In this document: positions 12,121 through 25,100 of the stretch, piece after piece | Numbering within the stretch: the first letter of the stretch is position 1 | How the letters are laid out: the number at the start of each line of letters is the position of its first letter | Source: Casuarius casuarius | Lineage: Eukaryota > Chordata > Aves > Casuariiformes > Casuariidae | NCBI GenBank assembly: GCA_003342895.1 | Contig: PTFA01000031.1 | Coordinates: forward strand, 5,994,678 to 6,058,677 | DNA: 64,000 nt | Direction of reading: 5' to 3' | Notes under the pieces: model-generated | The model's input: the letters and a program-made list of their open reading frames with translations, nothing else | Databases searched by the model: none | Told to the model about the DNA's origin: nothing | Program-made: the position numbers and the translations under genes

Positions 12121-13105
12121 CTTCAGTTTCTCCCCGGAGAATAACCATCAGATGCTGAGCTACTTCTTATGAGCACAATTTCCTCATTGTTAGCAGCTGG
12201 CCATTGGGTAGCATTGCACAACGGGCCAGGTGCACCACGAAGGGGGGGGCGGGGGCAGGGCCATTTTCCTCTACTGCATCTCGTGGCTGAAGAATAGGCT
12301 CCAATACAGCAGTAACTGGTCCGCATCCTAGGCTGCATCTGAGTTTTACTGAATGTAAATAAATAGTGGAGGGAAAAGGACACCCACAGTCCTGGGCAAA
12401 GTAAGAAGTCATCCTCAGGTATGTTGGGCTTTTTTTACTGTTTTTTTTGCCCATTGGAAGTTAGGGAATTCTAGAACATGAGGATTTTTTTTCTTCCTGG
12501 CTACCTGGGAATTCCTGGAAAATCCTCAGGGACTGGATCTATTCCTTTAGCATCTACTTTGGGGCCAGGAATTTGGCTGACTCATGTTCAGAACCATCAT
12601 ATTTACATCGTATTTACTGTGGCTGCTGATATTAAAATGGACAAACACAAGTTATTTTAAAAGTTTTCTTAACTGATGGCTGTCAATTTATTTTTCCATC
12701 ACTTCTGTGTACTACTTAACAGAATTCTTGATGTGATTAATATTGACCTTTAGCATTTTTTCCATCTCCTTTCAAAAGCTACTTTTTTTTCTTTTTCTTT
12801 ACACTGCTATGGTTGCACAGTAGTGAGTGGATAAATCTGCCATGGCCTTGTACAGAAAGAATCAGTGAGTGCAAGTTCAGACACATTTATAGTAATTAGA
12901 ACTACTGAAATGCTTCAACTTAAAAAACACTTTTATTAACAGTCTGTTGTTCTTGATCCTATCTGAAAATTATCAGACAAAAACATGACTAGCACCCAAG
13001 GATTACAAGGATCAAGATACTAATGGCATATGTACACACGCACCCCTTTTAAGTCTAAAAGCATCTCTGTAATGATTGAAATTCTAAAACAGGCCTCAAA
13101 TGAGA
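12121..13105. other. Non-coding stretch with a small G-rich patch
   Basis: A short GC-rich patch at about 12215-12265 contains a G-run interrupted by one C (around 12241-12259). It is too short and too poor in CpG for a promoter island. The rest is AT-rich non-coding sequence. Confidence 0.6.
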
Positions 13106-13128
13106 TTTTTTTTTTTTTTTTTTTTTTT
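13106..13128 (+). repeat. Poly-T tract (23 T)
   Basis: An uninterrupted run of 23 T. Read on the minus strand it is a poly-A tract and could be the tail of a retroposed copy, but no recognisable body lies next to it. Confidence 0.95.
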
Positions 13129-15322
13129 ACTTTGAAAGTAGCTGATTTTTTAACATTACAAAAATATTGAAACGGGAAGGATGTAAAATCAAACAGAATG
13201 AAACTGAGAACACTTTCAAGAAAGAGTCTGCAAAAAGATTGTTTCCAAAGGCCGAGGACCTAATATATATATCTTAACAGTGAGGAAACCAGAGCATAAA
13301 AATCCTGTTTTAACCCTTTCTTTGCCGGAGAGGATAAGATATCCTTCAGGATCATTTTTGCAAGTAGAAATACAAATGTCTATCAAAACTCAGTGAATCA
13401 TTTTTTGAATGATATACTCTATCTACACAGACATCCTATTTCATAACTAGAATGCCAAGCATTTAATAAGGCAGGGCAAGAATGAAGTAAGACATGCAGT
13501 GCCACTTGCTTTACATGTTGTCCCACACACATCTTGCCAATCTCCAACTACACAGCATTCAGAGCATAAAGTTCTTAATGTATTTAGATTATACATACAA
13601 AGTTTTAGATTGGTTTTATTGCATTGATCACTATGGAAAACACAAACATACAAAAATACATACATAGAGTTCTACAGTAATAGAAAACCAAAGCTGGAAA
13701 CAAAACTTGTCCTTTGAGAGCAACATCGCCATAAAAAAGCTACTACTTTTTCATCTCCAAGGTCAAGCATGAAAATGATAGGATATCTAAACAAACCTCT
13801 ACCAAAAAAAGTAAGTTGGAAAGAATTGATTTTTTTTCCTCCTGATTTATGACCTTCAATGATTTTTCTCTTGCTCAATTTTCCTCAGCTATATTTTATT
13901 TCTGATTGTTTTCCCATCTTCTTATAGGCATGTTTATATATTTCCACTGCTTTAACTGAATGATTAATGTTGCTCCCCCTATTTTGGAAATCCCAAATAA
14001 TATTGCACTTGTGATAGTAACCAGTAAACAGCTGCTTACAAGGAATTTGTACTTTTAAGTAGTAGCTAAATATCTCATGGCTATTCCCTTGAGAAGTACT
14101 AAATCAAGTAGTTCCCCATTGTAATGTTTGTCCCAAACTGGGCCAGATTCGTCAACAAGTACGAGAGAGTTACAAGAAATAGTTTGTCTTTAATATCATT
14201 GAAATGTTTGACTGAGATTTTCCTATTCAAGAACCTAAATGAGCACCTTAACTAAATATCTCAATTCATATTTACATTGCCTAAGTGACTCTTCTGGAAA
14301 AAAACAGACAAATTAAGTCACAATTATGTTAGCTGGTGCTGAGAACTGTAAAATCCATATGGTTTTGAAGTCCAGCAATAAAAAATCATTCGGCCTGATG
14401 TTAGATGCTTGGGTTTAAAAAGCATGTAGTCTGAGGAACAAAGAATCTGATTTTCATTTTATATTACTTTTACTATAAACTATACAAGCCTTAACATGGT
14501 TGAATTCACCTAGCTGCAATTTAAGTCTATCAAGTCTTTTCTTTCAGATAATGAAATGAGTAGACAGACTTGTCATGGCCTGACCTTTTTCTCTCAGTGG
14601 CCAATGTGTCTGTACCCAGCTTCCTGGGACTAAGTAGAGACTAGACACTACTTTTAAGCTCTGGATTTCTCTAAAGACCTGACAGCTGACGCTTATCTCT
14701 TGCAGTAAGATGCTGTCATCCAGCTGCTCTGGATATTGATATTAGTGCCTCATTTTTCTGAGTTCATAAACATTTCCATCGAGTTCCATTTGCCCTGGGC
14801 TCTCAGATTGCTTAGGGGACAATATGGCAGGCAAGCCAAGACTACCAGCTTTGCAAAGGAATCTGCATTAACCATTGACACTTCTCTTGTCAACAGTATT
14901 CAGAGCCACAGACCACTAAAAGAAATAAACAGTCCTGGATTCGCCTCTGCCCCGTTCCCATTCCGGGTTCTATTGTCTCTCTGGATGGACTGGTCAGAGA
15001 GACCATCAAAGGAGGTAGCGTTAGACTGTGATAATCTTTCATGAAGGCATCATCCCAGAACAAATGTTTTAATCCAAAGGAGTGGATGAAACACAGGACA
15101 ATGCTGTCAAATGAAGGTTACAATATAATGTGAAACAAAATGGAATTCAGAAAACAAACATGAGTTCATACTTATGATACAGGTATGTCCTTCAGCGTGG
15201 CACAGATTGCTTGATACTAGGGTCCTATACATAGCCTTTTTAGGCTTCTTGAAGAAGTCTGTCCAATTTGTTAACTTGCTTATCTTTGATAGTGACAAGT
15301 AGCTCAGCCATGAAAAAGTAAA

Positions 15323-15382
15323 TTCCCCTTCTTAAAGGGGAAGTGGATGAATGTAAAAAGGGGAGTGGACGAATTCAAGATT
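15323..15382. repeat. Small hairpin plus imperfect tandem duplication
   Basis: TTCCCCTT (15323-15330) and AAGGGGAA (15335-15342) are exact reverse complements around a 4-base loop. The right arm also begins a roughly 22-base unit, AAGGGGAAGTGGATGAATG, that is repeated imperfectly directly downstream as AAGGGGAGTGGACGAATTC (from about 15358). This looks like a local slippage duplication. Confidence 0.7.
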
Positions 15383-18300
15383 TTTAATATAATAATAATT
15401 TTCACTTGTAATCAACAGATAAAATTTAGCCTACCTAAAATATATATTTTTAAATCACTATTTTAATGGCTGTTCTTTTATCTGCAATGAGTATGGCTCT
15501 AACAACACTACCTAATCACATGTCCATCCAGCACAGGAACCAGTTACAGAACTTATTAAAGTTCTAATTTGTCTCACAATTTATAAAAAATACAGTCTTC
15601 ATCCGGTGCTTTCCATGGCATTTCCAATGAAAACAATTTCTGACAACACAATATTACTCTTTATCTAAATGGAATATAAATGTGAGCAAAACTAAAGCAG
15701 AATATAAGAAAGGAAACACTGGCCAGTTATTGCCTTGATCCTGAATGTATGCAAGAAGTAATGATAAATGGAAGATCCTTGAAATATCCTTTTAAAGTCT
15801 GAACAGGTTCAAAAACATTTAAACAGCACTAGCGGAATCTTTAAAACAGGATGTTATACTTAAGGTATAATGTAATATGTTTGTCTTTCATGGAGCAATT
15901 AATCACTGGATGGAGGAGTTAAGACCCAATCAAAACGGAAAGGTGTTTATTGCTGCAGCTGGTCATTAAATTATTTCTATAAAGCTTAAACACTGGATTT
16001 TATTGTTTTTATTACAGATCCGCTCCTATAAAAAATACATTTAAACTTCCCTTTTTAGATTTTGTGGTTTAGTTTCTTGTGCTTCTGTTAACCAAACATT
16101 TGTAGTGAAACACAAATATGTTTCCCCACCCAAAGAAAGGGCATGCTATTCTGTTATCAGTGGAATTGTCACTGACACTAGGAACCAGAACTGCAGAGAA
16201 ACATCTCGCCTTGAATTCCAATATATGAATCTTGTATCTGTGAAAAAAATTCTAAATTATGGCTCTAACACAGAAAAATAAACATGAGGTGACGTTATTT
16301 TTGTTTAGTAAGTGTTCCTGTTATTCAAGACAGGTAGTTAATTAAAAAGTAACAGTATTTCCTGATATATTGAGGTACTTAAGAAGAATTTCAGTACTCT
16401 GAAGATACTGACTTTTATGTACAATCCTTTAAAGCATTTGTCATTCTGCATGCACACCTTGGCTGGCAGGGAAGGAATGAAAGGAATTTCTCTGCCACAT
16501 TTAACACTCTAAATGACAGTACTAAAGGAAACATAGTTGGGGAAATATCCAAGGAATACCCACCCAGAGCATACAACAATCTGTGCTAGCCCTACATACC
16601 AAAAGTTAGGCATGAAGCGTTATATAAGACTTCATGAAACCAGACAAATGCTTGCTATAGTAATATTTTTGGATTACAATTGCAGGTTCAAGTCTATAGT
16701 TGAATGCTACAGCCACACAAAATAATTAACGAAGTCAGTCCTTCAAAAAGGGCAAAACTGATCTTCAAAACATTGTTTCAGATCCATGTTCTAACACACG
16801 TACTAAGGACAGGAAGACTGAAGCACCGCCCCTACCAGCTCTGCAGTTAGATGCATTTTCTCAGAGGAGTCTTCATGTTCTAGAAATAGGTGGACAGAAA
16901 GGGCTGCATGGTGCTATGAATAAGAAGGGCCATTGATCAAGGAGTCCGTTGGGATAGCAGTCTTCCTCTTAAGAAATCAATGCTCTACAGTACACTTGAA
17001 TGATATCAATGAATAGGATGCCTTTCACCAGAAGGTTGAAAACTGTGGCCCATGTGACACATGCTAGTCATGCTCTGGGATGCTCTTCCACAATCTTAAC
17101 AAGAACAGAGAAAGCAGAGTGAAGTCACAGGCGGCACGTCTGGGCAAACCTCTGGAATCTCACCGTCTAAAAGTATTGAGAAAATGGGAAGTAATGCAAA
17201 GGCCCAAGACAGGGCACTGGTTTCAATGCTGAAGAAAGGACAACTGATGTGCAAGATACTATGAACACCGGAGGTCCTGAGATACCAGGGAAATGATGGT
17301 GGTCAGGAATAGCTATTTAAGGTCCCCAAAAGATAATTACTTATATCAATGCCAGAAACTGGCCATTAGCTCTTCTCCCTCTACTGTCTGTGGGTCTATG
17401 CCAGTTCGCAGGTCAGTGCCTTAAGTACTGGAGCCAACACACCTTCTGTTCAAGTTCATAGAGCTGAAGGGAATTTTGGTGGTGCACGACATGTTAATAA
17501 GAAATCACAAAAGTGCCTGGCACTGTGCTGATCTGGAGCTTCATCAGGAATCTGGGTCTTGAAATCCCTGTGGGAAAAGTCTCCTTTTAAAGTCAACAGA
17601 GTCCTTAAAACTCCTCCTGCTCTTTACCTCACATCCAAGGATTTGCTGCCTCATTTGCTTCAATGTTATTTTAACAGATGCAGACTCTTTGTGGAATAAT
17701 GTGTTTATACTAAGACAACAGGTATAAGTTTGTGTCCTTGGTCTGAAACCAAGCCTATAGACTTTCCCAGGAGAAAAACAGCCCCCCAGATTCCATCACC
17801 CTTGGGTGGCTAAGGCATTGCCACACTCTGGCAATCAAATCATAGCATAAGTGTGGGTGACTTTTTAGAAAATAAAATCTGTAACCAGAATATTTTCTAA
17901 AGTAAATTAATTGGCTACAAAGGCAATACTGATCTAATATTTTAAAATAAACTAAGCTTATACAAATTTTACTGAGAAAACTTACCAACTGCATTAAATA
18001 GCAGAATTGAGGCTTTCTGGCAATTCAACACAGACAAAATTATGTTTTGTGGAATGAGTCAGAAACACTGAGGCAAAACTGGCACTCTTCTCCTGGAGCT
18101 GGAGCAGAGCGCAGAAAGGCCATGATACATGCACAAGGATTTTACTAGCTAGAAATCTTGCAGTTTAACTATGTGGCTTCAAACAGACCAATAGCAGAAC
18201 ATGCAAATGTACACATTCTCTTAGAAGCAGCAGCATATATTATCAAGATTTATACACGATCCTTTTAATGGCCTACATGCTTCCACTTAACACATCAATC

Positions 18301-19160
18301 GAAAAGAGTGAATTCCTGATAAATTTATTTGTAATTACTTCAGTGCTTCTACTACAGTATTAAATCCTCGATTTCTTTCCTTAGAGTCTGAATGCAATTT
18401 GTTCGCTTTGTTGCTGATAGCATTTAGAAAAAAGATCTCTGAGTATAAACCCTGTAGAAACAGCCTTTTACTTTATGGGTAGAAAACACACACAGAAAGC
18501 ATAGTACAGTTCATGAGCTGAGAATGTGAGGAAAAAATACTCTTTCTCAAGCCATCTGATTTTCAGGGTGGAAATAGGTAGTAATCTAACATCAGGAAAA
18601 GAAAAATCAGCAAAAACTATTCTGTGTTGCAAAAAGCAAGACTATAACCTTTTGGAAACACTCTTTGCAGTATGAGGGGAAAGTTATATATTGGACATCA
18701 TATTGCTTATGGGAAAAATAGACTGGATTAAGCCACACCTGGCTGAAAAGGGAAAAACTGTATTTGAAACGTCTGCAGAGCTCATTAGTACCTTGATACC
18801 AAATGAGTCAAAGCTATCTTTGGCTTTAACTCAAACTGTTGTCCTAAGCATGGCAATGCAATGACAATTCAAAAAGCTCCACAGATGTATACTAGAAAAT
18901 GGTAGTGTTTCATCAATTACCAAAGTAATAGACCTGCTAAATGAGCTCTTAGATACCAGAGCATTTTGGAAAATGAAAAATAAACAGACTGCTAAAAACA
19001 GATGGAAAATAGACTATAGCAGCAATTCATTACCTTTACATTTGCAACTAATAGTATTACAGGAATAGTTTGTTCATTTGTAGATTGACTTCTATGCTTA
19101 TATCACTGCACTCACTTTTACTGCAAGTTATTTCTAATAACTTGACCATTAAGTTGATTT

Positions 19161-19181
19161 AAAAAAAAAAAAAAAAAAAAA
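19161..19181 (+). repeat. Poly-A tract (21 A)
   Basis: An uninterrupted run of 21 A. No polyadenylation signal or mRNA-like body precedes it, so a retroposed gene copy is not supported. Confidence 0.95.
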
Positions 19182-22051
19182 CAAGCATAAGACTTATAAT
19201 TGGTCAGATCTCCCAAAGTGAGTGTCAAAACAAGCACAGCCTAGGCCAAGACTTTGGTTGGCAGTACAGTAAGACAGCAATGAATGTTAGATGTGTATGT
19301 ACAACTCGCCTAAATCTGCACAGCTGCTTGAACATCTACTCACTGTAAAAGGTAATGATTAAAGGTTTACAATACTAAACAGTAGCACTGCTTCCTTCCT
19401 CATCTTTTGCTCCTAAGGGTCAGACTCAAAACTTGGGCCTTTTTTTTTGGCCCACAGTGCAACTCAGAGTAATATAAGATCTTTGTTCATAAGCTGTGCT
19501 TCGCCCAAAGATATCCTTTAGATGAAGGATGCAGAGAAAAAGAAAATAAGCAACTGGCACAGATCTGGAAACAGAAAATATTACAACCCAAGAATTGCTT
19601 TTTAAGAATTCATGGCTGTCATAAAGGACAGCTCTTTGGCCTCTCTGCATTCCCATGCAAAAAGGGCCACAGGAATTACACCCTGAGAGTTTTGCACCGA
19701 CTTACTTTCTGATTACCAGTTTCTTAAATTCTCTATCTTGAAAAGCTCACAGACCACTTCCATACCACTTCTTCTAGTTTGTTTCTTCACAGTGAGTGTG
19801 CTGGTATTTTTAATAGAGAGAATTTAAGAAAAAGAGAGTTGAATAAATGATTTTTGTAAATTACATTTACAATCCTATTTTGAGACAGAAATATACATTT
19901 CTGTTAACTTACTTTAAATTTAAAGTATTTCCATATTTCCACAATTTATTCCTATAGTTTGGAGGCCAAACAGACTTTGGATCTACTCGAGTCTACTGTC
20001 CACTAAAGAGAGGCTATGCAGTATTCAGGTGAAAAGATAATTGGCAGGTCCCAAAGGCCACTTTCCTGTATCTCTGATGTCTTCCATATACCCTTTTAGC
20101 CTATTTGGTTGCCGAGAATCAGACTCTTGCTCCACTTCCTACAATCAGAAAATACTACCCACAACCTCCATAAATCTATTTTAAGCATCTGACTAATAAT
20201 TGAAGAGATATTACTTAACCAAGTCTAGTAACAGCTGCTGAGTCTAGAAAGATTATGTGGGGCAATTGTCCCAAGCCATCTGTTCGAGACACTGGAGGGG
20301 GCCTTGATTTGTTCTTCTTGATATACAGATAGTCTTAAAACACTGTCATTAATATATCACACTCAGCTTTTGCTATTTGAATCTATGTTCCTAATTTTAA
20401 GGGTGATGGGCCATAACATAAAGGAAGTATTTCCTTTTCCCTCGATATGGGATCTAAGACCAACAGCTCTAGCCATAGATTTTCTTCTTTGTGGAAAAGA
20501 CGGTTTCATGGGAAAATGCAAACATATATTTCTTCAGTTGAATGTATGCAATTGCACAATTTTTGTGTTTTCCCTATGAAAAAATGAATTAAACAAAACT
20601 AAGACATTTCATCCAGATTTACTCCTGGGAAGCCACATATTTAACAAAGATAGTAAGTTGGCCAAGCTAAGATCTTGTGTAATGCTAAACAGACTTAATT
20701 AATCAATTTCTGCCAAAACAAATTTTGAATGCTTTCTTCTCCACCTCATTGCAGCTTATCCGTGCAGACTCTGGTCGTTCTCATGGATTTACCGAGAACT
20801 ACCGTACTGGCCCAAATATAAGGTGACTTGAAATATATGGCCACCCTTGTTTTTCAAAGGATAGATACAGAAATCAGCAAAATTTATACTAAAAATGAAA
20901 TCCCCTGGGGCACTCCTCAGACCATGTCCTCCAACCCCAGCCCCCAAAATCTTTTCTCCTCCTCAAGATAAGCTCGCCAGGCACACTGCTGTCTGTCAGC
21001 ACAGCTGTTGAGTGCACAGCTATTTAAGCATGGGGCTTGGACCGATCACACCAGTTGCACATGTCCACATCTGGACTTCAGCAGAGCAAACAGGGGTGGG
21101 AGCTACTTCCCCGCGAGCCCTCCACGCAAGGTGGTAGGCTACCAACATCTACCTTGCTTCCAAACCCTAACCTGAGTGCATCTTGGCTGCTTCCTGCACT
21201 AGCCTTGTTCATGCTGTCTGTGTCAGGCTGACATGTTCAGAAGACTCATCTCTTAAATGGGGATTTAGAGGAGGCCATGAAGGAAATCCATGTTTATTAA
21301 TACAGGAGTAAGCTGTTTTTTGTTTCGGAGGGGCTTACCTTAATTTTTGGCTTTCAAACAGGCTGCATGGTAATGTAAATCAACAGTAGAGGCCTGTTAA
21401 AGTAATACTTCTAAGTTCTGTGATGCATTATGGGAAACTATTTTCATTCCTTGTCTTTTTGTTCTCAGCAACATATCTAAGCAAGTATGGTTCTATATCA
21501 CTGCAAGAATGTAGTGTCTTACAGACTCAATTTTTTAATTTTTGAGTTAAGTCTATGTTACTTCATTCACTGCTTACTGTTTCGTTGTTTCCCTCATTTC
21601 CCTTCAGTGATACCACTTTTGCCTAAACTTTCATAAAGGCTGTGAACATATCCTAAATGAGTGAATAAGAGAACAACTTTGCACTTATTACCAAATGTAG
21701 TAGCTACCAAGATCAACAGACCTGCCCAGAGTAAGAAGCACTACACTTGGGAGTGCTTGCAAGATTAAATCCTCCAGCATTAGAAATGACAACAGAAAGG
21801 CAGGACATAGATAGAACACAGGCATATTTATTAAAACATGTCAAAACCTGTTTATACAGCAATATCTACCTCTTTATTTCAGGTGCCAAATGAGCTGTGA
21901 AGATAAACTCAAGAGGTTGGATATGATATTGAGCATTCTCCAAATTCGCAGTCTGGCTGTCAGGTATCTTTCTGGTTGTCGTGCCCTCCTTCACTAGTGC
22001 TTACAGTACTGTTCCATGTTAATTATCCTAATTGTTTTCTAGGGTAAACTG

Positions 22052-22109
22052 AGTATCACTTATTTTGCTGGGATACACCCAGTATCACTTATTTTGCTGG
22101 GATACACCC
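22052..22109 (+). repeat. Perfect tandem duplication, 2 x 29 bp
   Basis: The 29-base unit at 22052-22080, which begins AGTATCACTTATTTTGCTGG, is repeated without a single difference at 22081-22109. The copies abut exactly. Complete identity in otherwise decayed DNA suggests a recent duplication, or an assembly artefact that reads would settle. Confidence 0.95.
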
Positions 22110-25100
22110 AATCAGAAGTGAGATAACTTCATCTTTGGGATATAAAAACCATCCCACCTCTGAGTGACATTTGTAATTCAGAGGAAGCAACTCATTTTTT
22201 TAGATAATGCTATTTGCAGGAAAAGGGGAAATAGCTTTTGGCAAAAAGAGATGGCATCAAAGAACAAAGCCTGCTTATTCATGACCTTATATAAAGATTC
22301 TGATCATGCCAAAGTCATTTCCCTTTATGGACAGGTGGGCTGATGCCTGGCAAACAGCAGGGGTGAAAAACATTGTAGTCATGTGGTATTAATAATGCCA
22401 ATAATTTCTCAGATAGTATCTCGGAAATTTAATGGTTACAGTGTGGCCCGGAAATGAGCAGTAATGCGCAGTGTTGAATCATTTCATCTTTAAATGCAGC
22501 AAGAACAAAGTGTAATAGTTATCTACAGCAGCTCAAATTCAGAAAACCACAAAAGGATTTGCCATTCGAAAGGCAGAAAAAATGCTAAGAAAACCTGTAG
22601 CCAAATGCTGAAAGAGTTAACCTAAGTCTTTAAATATCGAAAGCTGCTTTCTATGCACTGGCTCAGAGGTTTCTGATTCAAGTAGATGGCAGAAAAGCCA
22701 ACATGCTTTTATCAGACGTTAGTGTTTATAGAAGCAATACAAAACAGGATTTTGTTAAATGTATATATTACGCCAGATCAAACTATAAATTGAAACATCT
22801 GTGTTCAAGTTAATCTCAGATACAGCAAGGAGATTATTTGAATTGTGCGTTTCCCTTTTGTGACCTTTTTAGATATGGCTTTTTTTGAAAGGGGGAAGGG
22901 ATAATTTTCTTAAGCTTTTATTCCTAAGCAACAATGCCAATAGTCCAATATAACAGTAATATCTTTTAAAATCACCCAGCTGAATAGCAAAAAACCTTTA
23001 GTAATTTCCCAGTATTGTTATACAGGGAGCTCTAAAAAATAAACTATAGTCATATAAATAGAGGCATGTCGTTTTTAAGCATGCTACAAGCCATTCATGA
23101 CATAAGCATTCAATTAAAACTACTTTTATGAGCAATAATCACATTCTGAAAAGGCAAACGTGGATGGTTTGCGAATATAGCCATAATACCTGCAAAATTA
23201 ACTTTAAAAAACAGGTAAACGTAGTTCGGTTTCTATGCTACTTAAATAAGAGATTTTAAAACTCTTTTGTCCCTGCCTCCAGGACACAAGGGACAGGAAG
23301 AAGAATTAAGGACTAATTTTTTTCCTTTTAAAAATATGGTAATTATTTTCCTTTATGTAGTCATATTATCTGTAAACCAATCTTAGTTTAACTGAAAGAA
23401 TGTTTTCAATGCAGAAATTTTACTTAAGGAAGTGACAGAACAGAATAGCTGTATTTTCAAAGAGCATAAATTAGGCTAACTAGCAGTAGTATAGCAGTTT
23501 AAAGAAGAGAGAAACTTTTAACTTTATAAGGCACTCCACATTTACTCTTTATCTGCAAGCAGGTTATGATAATGTTTGGCAGCAGTCACCTCTTCTCTAG
23601 AAGGTTTTAAGATCCACTCTTAAACCCACTGAAGCCACTTTTATTGCCCTGAACCAGTATTCATGAAAGAGCTCACAAAGTTTGCAAGGAATACCCCTTC
23701 CCCCAGCCTCCTGACTCTCCCCTTTAATCCCTTTGGTCTCTTTTGAATACTCCTTCCTTCTCAGCCCCTAACCCGCTGCCTATCATGCAAACTCTCAGAT
23801 TACCTATTGTAACTTGTCAGAAGTAGAATGGAGTCAGGATAAGTTTTAGTACTGCTGAGAAGGGTTCATTTAAAATAAAGCAGAAGATCGCTGCTGTAGG
23901 AGAAATAACTAGGGATTCTGTATGTCAGAATAGAATTCTATATTTCAGAACAGGGTGCAATATAAAACAGAAGTGTGTCCTTCAAAATTCAGCTGCCTAA
24001 GAGCAGCATGCAGGGCCACCTCCTCCCCTGTCAGAAGGCACTTTCCAGCGTTTCCACACTGCTCCCTGCACGACTTACTGTGTCACACCTGCCAGCAGAG
24101 CTACGCTTGTAATACTGCCCCTCTAAATAAAGCCACTTGGAGGCCAGCGACTGTTAGCTTCTGAGTAAATATGAATCAGAATGAGTGACGTGATCTTCTT
24201 TTTCTGCCAGTTTTACTTAATGAATTCTTTACAGTTTAGAGGACAACAGATACAGAAATATAGGCTAAGGCATGAAAAAGCATAAACAGATTAACTGAAA
24301 TGTTACTGCTGATTCTGAACAAAATAGGATAGATTTATACTCCATCTCCTTTCACTGATTTCATATTGACTGGTATAGGGGAGTGATACAGAGTCTGTCA
24401 GGGCTCTTCTAAGTGATGCTTTTCTTCCTGCACCTTTTGCTGAGGGGATGGAATAGTGGTATATACATTCTCTGATATATTGGCATGCTCTGAAAATCTT
24501 TTTCATCTTTGATAAAGTAATCTACAATGGGTCTTCTAAGAAAAAAGTTGTCTGCAGAAAATTTTGCGGGGAGGGAAGCTTACAAGGAAACTTTAGATTA
24601 TTTAGATATTCAGTGCCTGGGAATTTATTTGGGAAGAGTGGTGGGGGCAATTACAAATATCTGGTTGAAACTGCTCATATTGATGATGTGTTTCATTAAA
24701 AAAAATAATAATAATAAGTTCACCAAAAAGATCAGGCACTTTTCACTGGTAAAATTGGTGTCAGGCAAAATTTAAAACCAGACCCTCCACCCCTTTCTAT
24801 GACTGACCATAGCCCATAGGTCCACGGCCCAACCAGCAGACAGAAAGAGTTGCCAAAGATTTCCTTCAATGGGATTCTGCCAAGACTCTATTTAAGTTAC
24901 GTCTGAAATAGAAGACAAGTGTGAAAACTAGGAAAAGGACTCAAAATACCACTCCAGAGAAAACCAAAACACTAAGTATAATGAACAAGAAGGAAGGAGA
25001 GACACAAGAAACCAGTTGCCTCTGAATTAAATTAACTAAAACCTTTCAAAATGACAGCCCGAAGTATATCGCTCTCTGTCCATCTCTAATTCATAGCCAG

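Larger units (their letters stand above)
13129..22051. other. Non-coding stretch, no gene seen
   Basis: AT-rich sequence with no protein-like frame. The phrase GGGCCAGATTCGTCAA near 14141 recalls an old sauropsid repeat but cannot be delimited. A small duplication with a hairpin (15323-15382) and an A21 tract (19161-19181) are listed separately. The stretch 15860-16020 has the even, motif-rich texture often seen in conserved non-coding elements (see findings). Confidence 0.6.

Noticed and set aside
16680..16705. GGTTCAAGTCT resembling a tRNA B box
   Set aside because: No A box, no acceptor pairing and no cloverleaf can be drawn around it.
23800..24170. Possible solo LTR (TATAAAA-like sequence, AATAAAG, GC-richer body)
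   Set aside because: No TG...CA ends with a flanking target duplication could be placed, and no internal retroviral sequence is present.
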